Notes under the pieces: generated by a model | Database searches by the model: none | Told to the model about the DNA's origin: nothing | What the model saw: only the letters and a program-made list of their open reading frames with translations | Made by a program: the position numbers and the translations under genes | Shown here: positions 23,416 through 32,431 of the stretch, one piece after another | Numbering within the stretch: the first letter of the stretch is position 1 | Layout of the letters: each line of letters begins with the position of its first letter | Source: Desulfobacterales bacterium | GTDB taxonomy: Bacteria; Desulfobacterota; DSM-4660; Desulfatiglandales; Desulfatiglandaceae | DNA length: 32,469 nucleotides | Direction of reading: 5' to 3' | Assembly: GCA_014382905.1 (NCBI GenBank) | Contig: JACNIU010000122.1 | Location: 1 to 32,469, forward strand

Positions 23416-24501
23416 ATGGTCTTTTTGGATGAAGCGATCATTACGGCCAGGTCAGGAGATGGGGGGAAAGGCTGTGTCAGTTTCAGGAGAGAAAGATTCG
23501 TACCCAGAGGCGGACCGGACGGGGGCGACGGAGGAACTGGCGGGAACGTCATTGTAAGGGCCACAAAGCGGCTTTACACCCTGAACAACTTCAGTAGACG
23601 CAAATATTTTAAGGCTGAAAATGGTGAACACGGAAAAGGGAAAAACCGGTCCGGAAGGAATGGCACGCATTGTGTCGTTGAAACCCCCGTGGGGACGATA
23701 CTCCAGGACGACGTTACCGGCGAGGTCCTTGCCGATCTCATCCATGACGACCAGGAAATAGAGCTCATTTCCGGCGGAAGAGGAGGAAAAGGAAACAAGC
23801 ATTTTGCCACTTCCACCAACCAGGCCCCGAGGATGGCCCAACCCGGACTGCCCGGTCAGGAAAGGCGATTAAAGCTCACCCTGAAGCTTTTGGCCGATAT
23901 CGGATTAATCGGCCTGCCCAATGCCGGGAAATCAACCCTTCTTTCCCGACTCACCATGGCGCGTCCCAAAGTAGACAACTATCCCTTCACAACAATTGTA
24001 CCTAATTTAGGTGTCCTGACATCTGACGATGAAAGGGCCTTGGTCATGGCGGACATCCCCGGTCTAATTGAGGGGGCAAGCTCGGGCAGGGGTCTCGGTG
24101 ATCGTTTCTTGAGGCATGTTGAACGTACAAACCTCCTGCTGCACATCTTAGATATCACCTATCAACCCAGTCAGGGTATACTCGAGGATTTTCTAACGCT
24201 CAGGCACGAAATGGCCGCCTTTGCCCCCGCATTAGCTCATAAACCCTATTTCGTCATTATCAATAAAGCGGATCTCTGCGGGCCGGAACACAGGGACCCT
24301 TCAGAACTTCGCAAGGCACTCGGGGAGAGAGGCGTGGCGTCTTTGCTGATTTCAGCACTGACCGGGGATGGCCTTGAAGAACTGAAATGGGCTATTTTTC
24401 AAAAGTGGGAAGAAGCAAAAGAACTGCCGGAACAAAGATTGCAGGTTATGGGCACAGGTCAGGACCAGAAATGGAAAAATTTACCAGAAGAGAACTCCTA
24501 A
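23416..24501 (+). CDS. obgE: Obg-family GTPase (ObgE/CgtA)
   Basis: A 361-residue GTPase that acts in late 50S ribosomal subunit assembly and stress signalling. The N-terminal glycine-rich Obg domain (ARSGDGGKGCVSFRRERFVP to about residue 158) precedes the G domain with G1 GLPNAGKSTL, G3 ADIPGLIEGA, G4 NKADLC and G5 ISALTG. Only a weak purine stretch precedes the ATG. The rplU-rpmA-obgE order is very widely conserved. The end overlaps the proB start by 31 bp. Confidence 0.97.
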   Translation: MVFLDEAIITARSGDGGKGCVSFRRERFVPRGGPDGGDGGTGGNVIVRATKRLYTLNNFSRRKYFKAENGEHGKGKNRSGRNGTHCVVETPVGTILQDDVTGEVLADLIHDDQEIELISGGRGGKGNKHFATSTNQAPRMAQPGLPGQERRLKLTLKLLADIGLIGLPNAGKSTLLSRLTMARPKVDNYPFTTIVPNLGVLTSDDERALVMADIPGLIEGASSGRGLGDRFLRHVERTNLLLHILDITYQPSQGILEDFLTLRHEMAAFAPALAHKPYFVIINKADLCGPEHRDPSELRKALGERGVASLLISALTGDGLEELKWAIFQKWEEAKELPEQRLQVMGTGQDQKWKNLPEENS

Positions 24502-25640
24502 AACCGGTCAAAAGGGTTGTGATTAAGGTGGGAAGCGGCGTACTGACCTCGTCAGATGGCCTGAACATGGCCGTTATTGACGGCCTCACAACCGACATAT
24601 GCGCATTGAAAAGAGAGGGCCTTGAGGTCATCTTAGTCTCGTCCGGGGCCATCGCCGCAGGCCTGAAAAAGATCGGGATGTCAAAGAGACCGCAGTCTGT
24701 ATCACAACAACAGGCCATGGCAGCAGTGGGCCAGAGCAGCCTGATAATGGCCTACGAAGATGCCTTTGAGCGGCATGGGCATAAGGTTGCCCAGATCCTC
24801 CTTACCCGCGATGATCTTACCCACAGACGCCGGTACCTAAATGCCCGTAACACCCTCTTCACCCTCCTTTCATGGGACATCGTTCCGATCATCAATGAGA
24901 ATGACACCGTTGTAGTAGACGAGATCAAATTTGGCGACAATGATAACCTCAGCGCTATGGTGACTAATCTGACCGAAGCGCAACTCCTGGTAAACCTCAC
25001 CAATATTGACGGGCTTTTTGATAAAGACCCCCGGAACCACAAGGATGCCAGGCTGATTCGGGTGGTTCAAAAAGTGGATAGAAAAATAACGAAATTTGCC
25101 AGTTCAATCCCGGGATTTTTGGGCACCGGCGGCATGGCCAGCAAGATCAAAGCGGCCCAGAAGGTAACGCTCCGCGGGGTCCCGGCGATCATTGCAAACG
25201 GGTTGAAACCAGATATCCTGAAACTGATATTCCTTGGAAAAGAAGAGGGCACCCTCTTCCTCCCTAGAGAGGCGCCCCTCTGCAGCCGAAAGCACTGGAT
25301 CGCCTTTACCAAGTCTCCTCGAGGCGAAATTGTTATTGACAGGGGGGCGGAAAGGGCTATTTTGAAACAGGGAAAAAGCCTTCTCCCTTCTGGCATCAGG
25401 GAGGTGAGAGGGAGGTTCAGCCTCGGCAATTCGGTCTTGCTCCTGAATGAGTCGGGAAAAGGGCTTGCCGTGGGCATGGTCAATTACGATTCAGGGGATA
25501 TCAGAAAGATCATGGGGGCAAAGAGCTCTGAGATAGAGTCAAGGTTGGGATTCAAACATGATGACGAGGTGATCCACAGGGATAACCTCGTGCTGGCTGA
25601 TCAGATGGAGGAAGACGATTCATGCCGCTTTCAAATGTGA
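24471..25640 (+). CDS. proB: Glutamate 5-kinase with C-terminal PUA domain
   Basis: A 389-residue enzyme that phosphorylates glutamate to gamma-glutamyl phosphate, the first step of proline synthesis. The amino acid kinase domain shows [51 protein letters not shown] and [15 protein letters not shown], then [19 protein letters not shown] domain fills the last 90 or so residues ([17 protein letters not shown] onwards), as in E. coli ProB. ATG 24471 is chosen over longer in-frame possibilities because the conserved start [11 protein letters not shown] follows closely and AGGA lies upstream; it overlaps obgE by 31 bp. The proB and proA frames overlap by 19 bp. Confidence 0.96.
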   Translation: MEKFTRRELLKPVKRVVIKVGSGVLTSSDGLNMAVIDGLTTDICALKREGLEVILVSSGAIAAGLKKIGMSKRPQSVSQQQAMAAVGQSSLIMAYEDAFERHGHKVAQILLTRDDLTHRRRYLNARNTLFTLLSWDIVPIINENDTVVVDEIKFGDNDNLSAMVTNLTEAQLLVNLTNIDGLFDKDPRNHKDARLIRVVQKVDRKITKFASSIPGFLGTGGMASKIKAAQKVTLRGVPAIIANGLKPDILKLIFLGKEEGTLFLPREAPLCSRKHWIAFTKSPRGEIVIDRGAERAILKQGKSLLPSGIREVRGRFSLGNSVLLLNESGKGLAVGMVNYDSGDIRKIMGAKSSEIESRLGFKHDDEVIHRDNLVLADQMEEDDSCRFQM

Positions 25641-26875
25641 TTGAGGAGATGGCCAAGGACGCAAGGGAGGCCTCAAGGCGCCTGAGAGGGCTGGGAAGGA
25701 CCCAGAAAGACACTGCCCTTAAACGGATGGCGAAGACGCTCCTGGATCGTCAGGAAGAAATAATAAAAGAAAATGAGAAGGACCTAATTCTTGCCAGAGA
25801 GGAAGGTCTCGCTCCTGCCATGATTGACCGTTTGACCTTGGATAAACATGTCATCGGGGCCATGGCTGAGGGTCTTATGGAAGTGGTTGGCTTGCCCGAT
25901 CCGGTGGGCGAGATCACGGGGATGTGGAAGCGGCCCAACGGATTACAGGTCGGCCGGGTTCGGATACCCCTTGGCGTAATCGGGTTCATCTTCGAGTCAA
26001 GGCCCAATGTCACTGTAGATGCGGCAGGACTCTGCCTCAAATCGGGCAATGCGGTAATCCTTAAGGGTGGATCTGAGGCTATTCACTCCAACATCATACT
26101 GGGCCGCCTGTTCGCCGAAGCCCTCGATGAAACAGGGCTCCCTCCAAAGGCCATACAGGTCATACCCACAACCGACAGAGAAGCCGTCCATATCCTGATT
26201 GGCCTTGAGGAGCTAATAGACATCATTATCCCCAGGGGTGGAGAGGGTCTTATCCGCTACGTTACGAGCCATTCCAGAATTCCGGTGTTAAAACATTACA
26301 AGGGGGTGTGCCATATTTATGTGGACAGCTCCGCCTCCCTCGATATGGCTAAGGAAATATGCTATAATGCCAAGGTCCAGAGACCCGGTGTCTGCAATGC
26401 CATGGAAACCATGCTCGTGCACGAGGCCGTCGCCGCCGATTTTCTCCCTGCCATGGTGAAGCAGTTTCGCGGTGCAGGTGTTGAGATCAGGGGCTGCCCT
26501 AAGTGCGTTGAACTAATCCCGGATATCCGGCCCGCAGATAAGGCTGACTGGCCTGCGGAATTCCTTGACTTGATCCTTGCGGTTAAGATCGTTTCTCATA
26601 TGGATGAGGCCCTCGATCATATTGAAAAATATGGTTCCAGTCATACGGAGGCTATTATTACCAACGATTACAACAGGGCCCAGCGGTTTTTGGCGGAGGT
26701 GGATTCCTCTGTTGTCTTAGTCAACGCCTCTACCCGATTTAACGACGGAAACCAGCTGGGGCTCGGGGCTGAAATCGGTATAAATACCTCGAAGCTTCAT
26801 GCATTCGGCCCGATGGGATTAGAAGAGCTGACAACCACTAAATTTATTGTCTATGGGCAGGGACAGACGAGGTGA
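25622..26875 (+). CDS. proA: Gamma-glutamyl phosphate reductase
   Basis: A 417-residue aldehyde dehydrogenase-superfamily enzyme that reduces gamma-glutamyl phosphate to glutamate semialdehyde with NADPH. Motifs include [32 protein letters not shown], the active-site Cys in [18 protein letters not shown] and the C-terminal [26 protein letters not shown] lies about 7 nt before the ATG, inside the end of proB. The TGA stop overlaps the first bases of the type-B repeat element that follows, so the element is inserted exactly at the gene end. Confidence 0.97.
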   Translation: MPLSNVIEEMAKDAREASRRLRGLGRTQKDTALKRMAKTLLDRQEEIIKENEKDLILAREEGLAPAMIDRLTLDKHVIGAMAEGLMEVVGLPDPVGEITGMWKRPNGLQVGRVRIPLGVIGFIFESRPNVTVDAAGLCLKSGNAVILKGGSEAIHSNIILGRLFAEALDETGLPPKAIQVIPTTDREAVHILIGLEELIDIIIPRGGEGLIRYVTSHSRIPVLKHYKGVCHIYVDSSASLDMAKEICYNAKVQRPGVCNAMETMLVHEAVAADFLPAMVKQFRGAGVEIRGCPKCVELIPDIRPADKADWPAEFLDLILAVKIVSHMDEALDHIEKYGSSHTEAIITNDYNRAQRFLAEVDSSVVLVNASTRFNDGNQLGLGAEIGINTSKLHAFGPMGLEELTTTKFIVYGQGQTR

Positions 26876-27015
26876 GACCTTTGCAAAACGCCCCCTTTTG
26901 GCCAATCTCGGCGTCAGGCTCAAATTTCAATCCTCGAAATATTCAATATATTCCTGTGGTTGAAATTCTCGCCTTCCTTGACCTTGACCAAAATTGAACA
27001 TTTTTCAAAGGTCTC
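26874..27015 (+). repeat. Terminal-inverted-repeat element, type B, copy 3 (142 bp)
   Basis: Identical base for base to copy 2 at 15086-15227. Its first two bases are the last two of the proA TGA stop, and its right end lies 32 bp before the nadD start. It therefore sits inside what is otherwise a conserved gene block and would form a long hairpin in the polycistronic mRNA. Confidence 0.93.
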
Positions 27016-27047
27016 GAGGTGTTAACGTCTTTCGAGGAGGAGCTTTT

Positions 27048-27692
27048 TTGAAAATAGGCATTTTGGGGGGGACGTTTGATCCGATTCATTTGGGCCATCT
27101 CCGTTGTGCGGAGGAAATATGCCAGGAATTGGACTTAGAGAATGTGTACCTGATCCCCTCTGCATCCCCGCCGCACAAGTCCAAAGAGCCCGTGACATCG
27201 TTCAAACACAGGCTGGCCATGACCCGTTTGGCTGCGGACAGCTCCCCGTTCCTTGAGGCCGCAGACTTAGAAGGGAGACGGCCCGGGCATTCCTACTCCA
27301 TCGAGACACTCAGGGAGTTTTCCAGGATCTTCCCTCCGCACACGGACATTTTTTTTATCTTAGGGGTGGACGCCTTTCTGGAGATCAGGACCTGGAAAGA
27401 ATACGATAATCTTTTTGATTATGCCCATTTCGTTATCATCACCCGACCCGGGTTCCAGGCTGATAGCCTGAAGGAAGTTCTTCCAGATTCGCACCTTGGA
27501 ATACACCGAAAAGATGGCGAACCTGATCTTTTTGTCGCCCCGTCAGGGAAAACCATTATGCTTATGAGGGCGACCCTTATGGATATATCCTCCACACGTA
27601 TCAGGGAACTGGTTAAAGCAAATAGATCAATTCGGTTTTTAGTCTCTGAGGCCGTCGGTATCTATATCGAAAAAAAAAGGCTGTATCGGTAG
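27048..27692 (+). CDS. nadD: Nicotinate-nucleotide adenylyltransferase
   Basis: A 214-residue nucleotidyltransferase that joins ATP and nicotinate mononucleotide to form deamido-NAD. The N-terminal GILGGTFDPIHLGHLRCAEE carries the HxGH motif, PSASPPHKSKEPVTSFKHRL follows, and ISSTRIRELVKAN is the C-terminal signature. The start is TTG 27048, with GAGGAGG 7-8 nt upstream. An in-frame ATG at 26994 lies inside the repeat element and has no such site. It is followed after 118 bp by rsfS, the usual partner. Confidence 0.95.
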   Translation: MKIGILGGTFDPIHLGHLRCAEEICQELDLENVYLIPSASPPHKSKEPVTSFKHRLAMTRLAADSSPFLEAADLEGRRPGHSYSIETLREFSRIFPPHTDIFFILGVDAFLEIRTWKEYDNLFDYAHFVIITRPGFQADSLKEVLPDSHLGIHRKDGEPDLFVAPSGKTIMLMRATLMDISSTRIRELVKANRSIRFLVSEAVGIYIEKKRLYR

Positions 27693-27810
27693 GGCTGCGA
27701 ATAGCGGATTTTGGATTGTTTATTCGCCGATGGAATTTTTGTATGAGTCAAACTGGTTATATGACTTGCTCCTGTGGTAGACTTGAGATTACGATGCTGA
27801 AAGGCTGTAA

Positions 27811-28182
27811 GTGATTCAATCGATAGATAAAGCAAAGCTCTGCCTGAAGACCATCAAAGAACGAAAGGCGATTGAGCCTGTCTTATTACATGTGGAGAAC
27901 CTGACATCCGTTACCGACTATTTTCTTATTACCAGCGGTAATTCAACGAGACAGGTCCAGGCCATTGCGCGCCACCTGCAAAAAACCCTGTGGGAGTCAG
28001 GCTTCAGGCCCTACGGCACTGAAGGGAAGCAGGAAGGTCACTGGGTCCTCATGGACTACGGAGATGTGGTAATACATATCTTCTACCAGCCTCTCAGAGA
28101 GCTTTATGACTTGGAGGGTCTCTGGATTGAGGCCCCCGAGGTAGAGACAGACGATCAGGTCTTAGAGGATGTTGGCCCTTGA
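27811..28182 (+). CDS. rsfS: Ribosome silencing factor RsfS
   Basis: A 123-residue RsfS/Iojap protein that binds ribosomal protein L14 and blocks subunit joining when nutrients are short. Typical segments are VLLHVENLTSVTDYFLITSG, NSTRQVQAIARHL, EGKQEGHWVLMDYGDVVIHI and FYQPLRELYDLEGLW. The start codon is GTG with AAAGG about 7 nt upstream. Following nadD it completes a very common pair. The stop overlaps the TTG of the next frame. Confidence 0.95.
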   Translation: MIQSIDKAKLCLKTIKERKAIEPVLLHVENLTSVTDYFLITSGNSTRQVQAIARHLQKTLWESGFRPYGTEGKQEGHWVLMDYGDVVIHIFYQPLRELYDLEGLWIEAPEVETDDQVLEDVGP

Positions 28183-29684
28183 ACAACAAATGCCGCTCAT
28201 ATTTTAACAGGGTGCAGGATGCAGGATGCAAGATGCAGGATACGGGTGCTCATTCATTTCCATGTGCCTTGCGCCTTGCGCCTCGCGCCTCGCGCCTCTT
28301 GATCACGCTTATATGCGCCCTAACGTTCTTACTGTGTGCATCACCCCCTTTGATAAGAGATGCGTCGGCGCTTTCCATCGAAGACGAACGCAAAATGGGG
28401 GAGGAGTTCCTGGCGCAAATCATGGCTCAGCTTCAACTTGTCGAAGACCCCTTTGCCAATCAATATATTAATGATCTGGGCCATTATCTCATAGCCCCTT
28501 TGGAAACAAAGAATTTCCCTTTTCACTTCTATGTTATCAAGGATAATACCCTGAATGCCTTTGCCGCGCCCGCAGGTCATATCTTTGTCTTTTCCGGCTT
28601 AATCGAGGCCATGGAGAGTGTTGATGAGTTGGCTGCGGTGATATGCCACGAAATAGGTCATATTTCAGCAAGGCACCTGGCCCATCGCATTGAACAGAGC
28701 AAGAAGATCGGACTTGCTACCTTGGCTGGTATTTTGGCCGGGATGCTCCTCGGCGGTGAAGCGGCTGGGGCCATAATGACCGGATCAATCGCCGCTGGGA
28801 TGCAGGCGCAGCTTCATTACAGCCGTGAAGACGAACGTCAGGCGGATCAACTGAGTTTCAAGTATATGAAGCCTGCGAGCTTTGATCCCGGGGGAATGAT
28901 CAGCGCCCTTCAAAAGATTGAAAAAGGGAGCTGGCTGGGCACGGGCAAGGTCCCCGCTTATCTCTTGACTCACCCCACGGGTCCAGAAAGAATGGCCAAT
29001 TTAGAGACGATGTTGAGCAGGCATACACCCAGATCCCTGACAGAAGAAGCTGCCATATTGAAATCCCGTTTCCCCGCCTTTAAGACCGTCATCAGGGCAA
29101 GGTGTCTCGATCCTAAAGATGCGGAAAGACTCTTTAACAAGGAATTGGAAAAGGATCCCGGCGCATCATTGCCTCATTTCGGACTCGGGCTGGTGTACAT
29201 GGAGGAATCAAGATCTGAGCAGGCGGTCAGCGAGCTTAAGAAATCGCTGGAAGGAAACCCAAACTTCATCCCCATGTTAAGGATACTGGGAGAGGCCTAC
29301 CAGATGAACGGCCAGGGAAAAGAGGCCCTGGCAGTGCTACAAAAGGTCTTGAATCTAAATAGCGGGGATACGGCTACCCTCTACCTGTTGGGGATAACCT
29401 ATGAGAGTTTAGGGCGAAACAGAGAGGCGCTTGGCCTATTCGAGAAGCTCTCCTTTCTCCCGCCCGTAAGAAATGATGTCTATTATCATTTGGGGCTTTC
29501 ATACGGGAGAGAACAGAAACTGGGGCTTGCCCACTATAACTTCGGTCGCTATTTTATTAGGTTGGGGCAGGTCCAGAAAGCGCGCTTCCATTTTGAAAAG
29601 GCTAAGGAATTGGCCGGCAATGATCCCGGCCTCCAACAAAAGATAGTCAAAGAGATGGAAGGCCCTAAGCGTGGAAGAGATTAA
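28179..29684 (+). CDS. M48-family metalloprotease with TPR repeats (BepA-like)
   Basis: A secreted, probably periplasmic zinc protease of up to 501 residues. The hydrophobic segment RLLITLICALTFLLCASPPL (about 39-58) is a signal peptide, with likely cleavage after RDASA. The M48 domain has HEIGH at 157-161 (AAVICHEIGHISARHLAHR) and the third ligand in EDERQADQLSFKYM. Five or so TPR units follow from about residue 310. This plan matches BepA/YfgC, which helps or degrades outer-membrane proteins. The first 40 residues are encoded by two heptamer arrays, so ATG 28233 (residue 19) is an equally possible start to the TTG at 28179. Confidence 0.85.
   Translation: MNNKCRSYFNRVQDAGCKMQDTGAHSFPCALRLAPRASRLLITLICALTFLLCASPPLIRDASALSIEDERKMGEEFLAQIMAQLQLVEDPFANQYINDLGHYLIAPLETKNFPFHFYVIKDNTLNAFAAPAGHIFVFSGLIEAMESVDELAAVICHEIGHISARHLAHRIEQSKKIGLATLAGILAGMLLGGEAAGAIMTGSIAAGMQAQLHYSREDERQADQLSFKYMKPASFDPGGMISALQKIEKGSWLGTGKVPAYLLTHPTGPERMANLETMLSRHTPRSLTEEAAILKSRFPAFKTVIRARCLDPKDAERLFNKELEKDPGASLPHFGLGLVYMEESRSEQAVSELKKSLEGNPNFIPMLRILGEAYQMNGQGKEALAVLQKVLNLNSGDTATLYLLGITYESLGRNREALGLFEKLSFLPPVRNDVYYHLGLSYGREQKLGLAHYNFGRYFIRLGQVQKARFHFEKAKELAGNDPGLQQKIVKEMEGPKRGRD
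28214..28300. repeat. Two heptamer arrays inside the 5' end of the M48 protease gene
   Basis: About four copies of GCAGGAT/GCAAGAT at 28214-28242, and five copies of CCTTGCG/CCTCGCG/CCTCTTG at 28266-28300, both with a period of 7 bases. Both lie within the reading frame ahead of the hydrophobic core of the signal peptide. Confidence 0.85.
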
Positions 29685-29693
29685 GAAAGAATA

Positions 29694-29723
29694 TAGAACC
29701 GTAGGATGTAGAACCGCAGGATG
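29694..29723. repeat. 15-bp direct tandem repeat, two copies
   Basis: TAGAACCGTAGGATG is followed by TAGAACCGCAGGATG with one mismatch. It lies between the M48 protease and the aldolase genes. The rest of that 137-bp gap shows only the ribosome binding site of the aldolase gene. Confidence 0.8.
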
Positions 29724-29821
29724 CAGAAGGAAGGTAGAAAAGAAATAAACGGTTACGATTCTATTTGATGATCACAGAACGGAATTAACTTACAGCTTTA
29801 ATTAGGGAAAGGAGGCCTGCC

Positions 29822-31117
29822 ATGTCTTTGAATAAAGGAAACGGGTCTAAGGATTTTGAAAAGGCGCTTGAGATCGGTCGCCCGCCTAACATAGCCCAAT
29901 TGTTTCCCAATTCCAGGGCACTGATCGTAAGCGGCAAGGTGATCGACCGGGCCATGATGAAGAAGGGAAAGGCCATGACCATCGCTGCCAACGGCCGGAA
30001 TCAGTTTGTGATCCGGGGTGCACTCAGGGCTGCCCAGCGGGCGAATGCCGCTATTATCATCGAAATCGCAAAATCTGAGGGAGGCGCGAACGCTTACTGC
30101 GCTGTCAATTACTGGAATATGGCACGACAGGTTGACGCCATTATAAATGAGATGGGCATTACTGTTCCTGCTGCCATCCATGCCGACCATTACGGGATCA
30201 AGGGCACCCAGGATGTAGAAGCGGCAAAAACCGAAATCCCGTCCATGTTTGATGCCGGGATTACTTCTGTTGCCATTGATGCCTCACACCTCCCGGACGA
30301 AAAAAATCTTTTAGCAAATCTCACCCTCAGCACATATCTCCCCAAATGGGCCGGATATGAGACCGAGGTGGGCGAGATAAAAGGAAAAGAGGGCCTTTCC
30401 ACGGCAAAGGAGGCCCTGTTCCTGATTCAGGGGCTTAATGCTCACGATATATTCCCTGACTGGATCGCCTTGAACAACGGAACCACCCACGGGATTGAGG
30501 CAAGCGACGCGGGCATCCAGGTTCCCCTGACAATAGAGATTCATAATGCCTTGGCCAAGTATAACATATCAGGGGCACAGCACGGGACCTCGGGCAACAG
30601 CTCCGAGCGTCTCAGGGAGATTGCCCGGCAGACCCGGACCACAAAGGCAAATGTGGCAACGGCCCTGCAGATGATTTCATGGGGTGTAAAGGTTAATGAG
30701 TATGGTAACGCCCTATTAGATGACAACGGTGAGTTCGTCAAGGTGTCGGATGACGGCATGACAGACGAGATGTGGGATGCGATAGTGGCCTATGCCAAGT
30801 CCGAAGGCCTGAAAGGAGGGAGCTACAAGAAACTCAACCTTCCCTTTGAAAACAAGCTGTTAGGCCTTCCTCGCGATATACGGGAGAGAATGGCAAAAGG
30901 GGTGGAAGACTTTATCTACGAACTGTTGACCAATGTCTTTAACACCAGGCATACCGCTCCATTGGCCATTGAGGCTATTCTCGATGCCGGCTCTTACGAC
31001 CTGGGGCCGAAAGGGACGCGGATCGAAGACCCCGCCGACTGGACAGAAGTCAGGATACATGAAAGAGCCGCCAAGCTGGACAGCGACAAGGGTCTTGCAG
31101 GGGACTTTGATGATTAG
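29822..31117 (+). CDS. Class II fructose-bisphosphate aldolase-family protein
   Basis: A 431-residue TIM-barrel protein of the class II (zinc) aldolase family, which cleaves or forms ketose bisphosphates. The zinc histidine motif AAIHADHYGIKG is clear, as are SVAIDASHLPDEKN, TEVGEIKGKEG, the NNGTTHG segment and the GAQHGTSG second-histidine region. It is longer than common bacterial class II enzymes (about 290-360), with an extended C-terminal part. That places it in a less-studied long subgroup, so fructose bisphosphate as substrate is only presumed. AAAGGAGG precedes the ATG by about 7 nt. Confidence 0.82.
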   Translation: MSLNKGNGSKDFEKALEIGRPPNIAQLFPNSRALIVSGKVIDRAMMKKGKAMTIAANGRNQFVIRGALRAAQRANAAIIIEIAKSEGGANAYCAVNYWNMARQVDAIINEMGITVPAAIHADHYGIKGTQDVEAAKTEIPSMFDAGITSVAIDASHLPDEKNLLANLTLSTYLPKWAGYETEVGEIKGKEGLSTAKEALFLIQGLNAHDIFPDWIALNNGTTHGIEASDAGIQVPLTIEIHNALAKYNISGAQHGTSGNSSERLREIARQTRTTKANVATALQMISWGVKVNEYGNALLDDNGEFVKVSDDGMTDEMWDAIVAYAKSEGLKGGSYKKLNLPFENKLLGLPRDIRERMAKGVEDFIYELLTNVFNTRHTAPLAIEAILDAGSYDLGPKGTRIEDPADWTEVRIHERAAKLDSDKGLAGDFDD

Positions 31118-31162
31118 ATCTTGCTGCCTCGGCCTTTATCGATGTCCCCAGGATCGCGTGTT

Positions 31163-32221
31163 ATGCCTATGACCGAGAACTCAACAGATGCTCGACCCTC
31201 ACATCTCTGGGTAAATGCGATTCAGGAGGAAGACAGGGTTTCAGGTTGCTACCTGGTCAAGGAAAAGAGATTGGCAAAGACCCGCAACGGCAAGCCCTTC
31301 CTGAACCTGACCTTAGCAGACAGGACCGGAGAAATCGCTGCCAAGGTCTGGGAAAAGGCCGAAGCGTTATCATCTCTCTTTTGTGAAGGTGATATCATCC
31401 AGGTCGCGGGTCATGCCGGTTCTTACCGCGATCAGCTCCAGATAACCATATCAGGGCTGGATCTGTTGAAGGAAAAACCGGAACCTGACATTTTCGTGGA
31501 GACCACCCTTGATGATCCATCGGAGATGATGCAAGCTCTCAGAGAGATCCTCAGGGACGTTAAAGATATCCATCTGAGAGGATTGTGTGACAGCTTTTTG
31601 GGAGACAGGAAGTTTGTGACCCGGTTCAGAAAGTCGCCGGCAGCGAAGAATTTTCACCACAGCTATCTGGGCGGTCTCTTGGAACATACCCTCTCTGTCT
31701 GTCAGTTGGCGGTAGGGGTGGCGGCACATTACCCGCATTTAGACAGAGATCTGCTCATCACATCCGCGTTTCTGCACGATATCGGAAAAATACGGGAATT
31801 GGCCTGCGACCTCCAGATCGACTATACCGATGAAGGGAGACTGGTCGGGCACGTCGTGCTGAGCGTGGCCATGGTCGATGAGAAGTTGAGGGGATTAAAG
31901 GATTTCCCCGAAGAACTGGCAATTCGATTGAAACACCTGATACTGAGTCACCATGGCCAGTACGATTTCGGTTCCCCCAAGGTGCCAAAGTTCTTAGAGG
32001 CGTTTGCCCTCAATCTCATTGACGATCTGGATGCAAAGATAAATGGTCTAAGCCGCTTTATGGAGAGGGATCGCCAGGCAGGTGCATGGACCGAATTCAA
32101 CAGGATGTTCGGCCGGTACCTCCTGAAGGGAGAGATTCAACCGATCCAAAAGGCCGCAGAGGAGCGGATAAGAAGCGACATCAGGCAGGGGACCCTCTTT
32201 TCATCAGACCCCGAAACATAA
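31163..32221 (+). CDS. YhaM-like 3'-5' exoribonuclease (OB-fold plus HD domain)
   Basis: A protein of about 352 residues. The N-terminal OB-fold (KPFLNLTLADRTGEIAAKVW, then GDIIQVAGHAGSYRDQLQIT) precedes an HD domain with the paired metal ligands in FLHDIGKIREL. Preceding HHSYLGGLLEHT and later HLILSHHGQYDFGSP complete the HD site. The plan is that of YhaM, an exoribonuclease with OB and HD domains. Several starts are possible: TTG 31121, ATG 31142, ATG 31163 and ATG 31169. AGGA about 10 nt upstream favours 31163. Directly after the TAA stop lies a fragment of the type-B repeat. Confidence 0.82.
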   Translation: MPMTENSTDARPSHLWVNAIQEEDRVSGCYLVKEKRLAKTRNGKPFLNLTLADRTGEIAAKVWEKAEALSSLFCEGDIIQVAGHAGSYRDQLQITISGLDLLKEKPEPDIFVETTLDDPSEMMQALREILRDVKDIHLRGLCDSFLGDRKFVTRFRKSPAAKNFHHSYLGGLLEHTLSVCQLAVGVAAHYPHLDRDLLITSAFLHDIGKIRELACDLQIDYTDEGRLVGHVVLSVAMVDEKLRGLKDFPEELAIRLKHLILSHHGQYDFGSPKVPKFLEAFALNLIDDLDAKINGLSRFMERDRQAGAWTEFNRMFGRYLLKGEIQPIQKAAEERIRSDIRQGTLFSSDPET

Positions 32222-32222
32222 C

Positions 32223-32252
32223 GAGACCTTCCAAAAACGCCCCCTTTTCTCC
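32223..32252 (+). repeat. Left-end fragment of a type-B inverted-repeat element
   Basis: GAGACCTTCCAAAAACGCCC and the following bases match the left end of the type-B elements, then similarity stops. It begins one base after the TAA stop of the exoribonuclease gene, the same stop-codon-abutting position as the copy after proA. Confidence 0.75.
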
Positions 32253-32277
32253 TATTTTAAAAAAATAAATATTTAGC

Positions 32278-32306
32278 TTGCTATTACGTATAAAGGTGTT
32301 TAAAAT
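32278..32306 (+). promoter_or_regulatory. Predicted promoter of the cold-shock gene
   Basis: TTGCTA (32278-32283) and TAAAAT (32301-32306) are separated by 17 bp. They lie about 125 bp before the cold-shock ATG, which leaves a long 5' leader as is usual for cspA-type genes. The leader contains a possible short stem CTCGCC / GGCGGGAG near 32324-32343. Confidence 0.55.
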
Positions 32307-32431
32307 ATATTATCAATTAAGTCTCGCCGTAAATTGGCGGGAGGGTTTCTTTCTGTAGGAATTATCCGTTTGTTAAACGCTATCATCCTTCAGTTTGTAA
32401 CGTTGAAATTTTTCGAAAGGAGGATGATATT

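Noticed and set aside
26994-27047. Longer nadD starting at ATG 26994
   Set aside because: That ATG lies inside the repeat element, lacks a ribosome binding site and would add residues unlike any NadD; TTG 27048 has GAGGAGG at the right distance.
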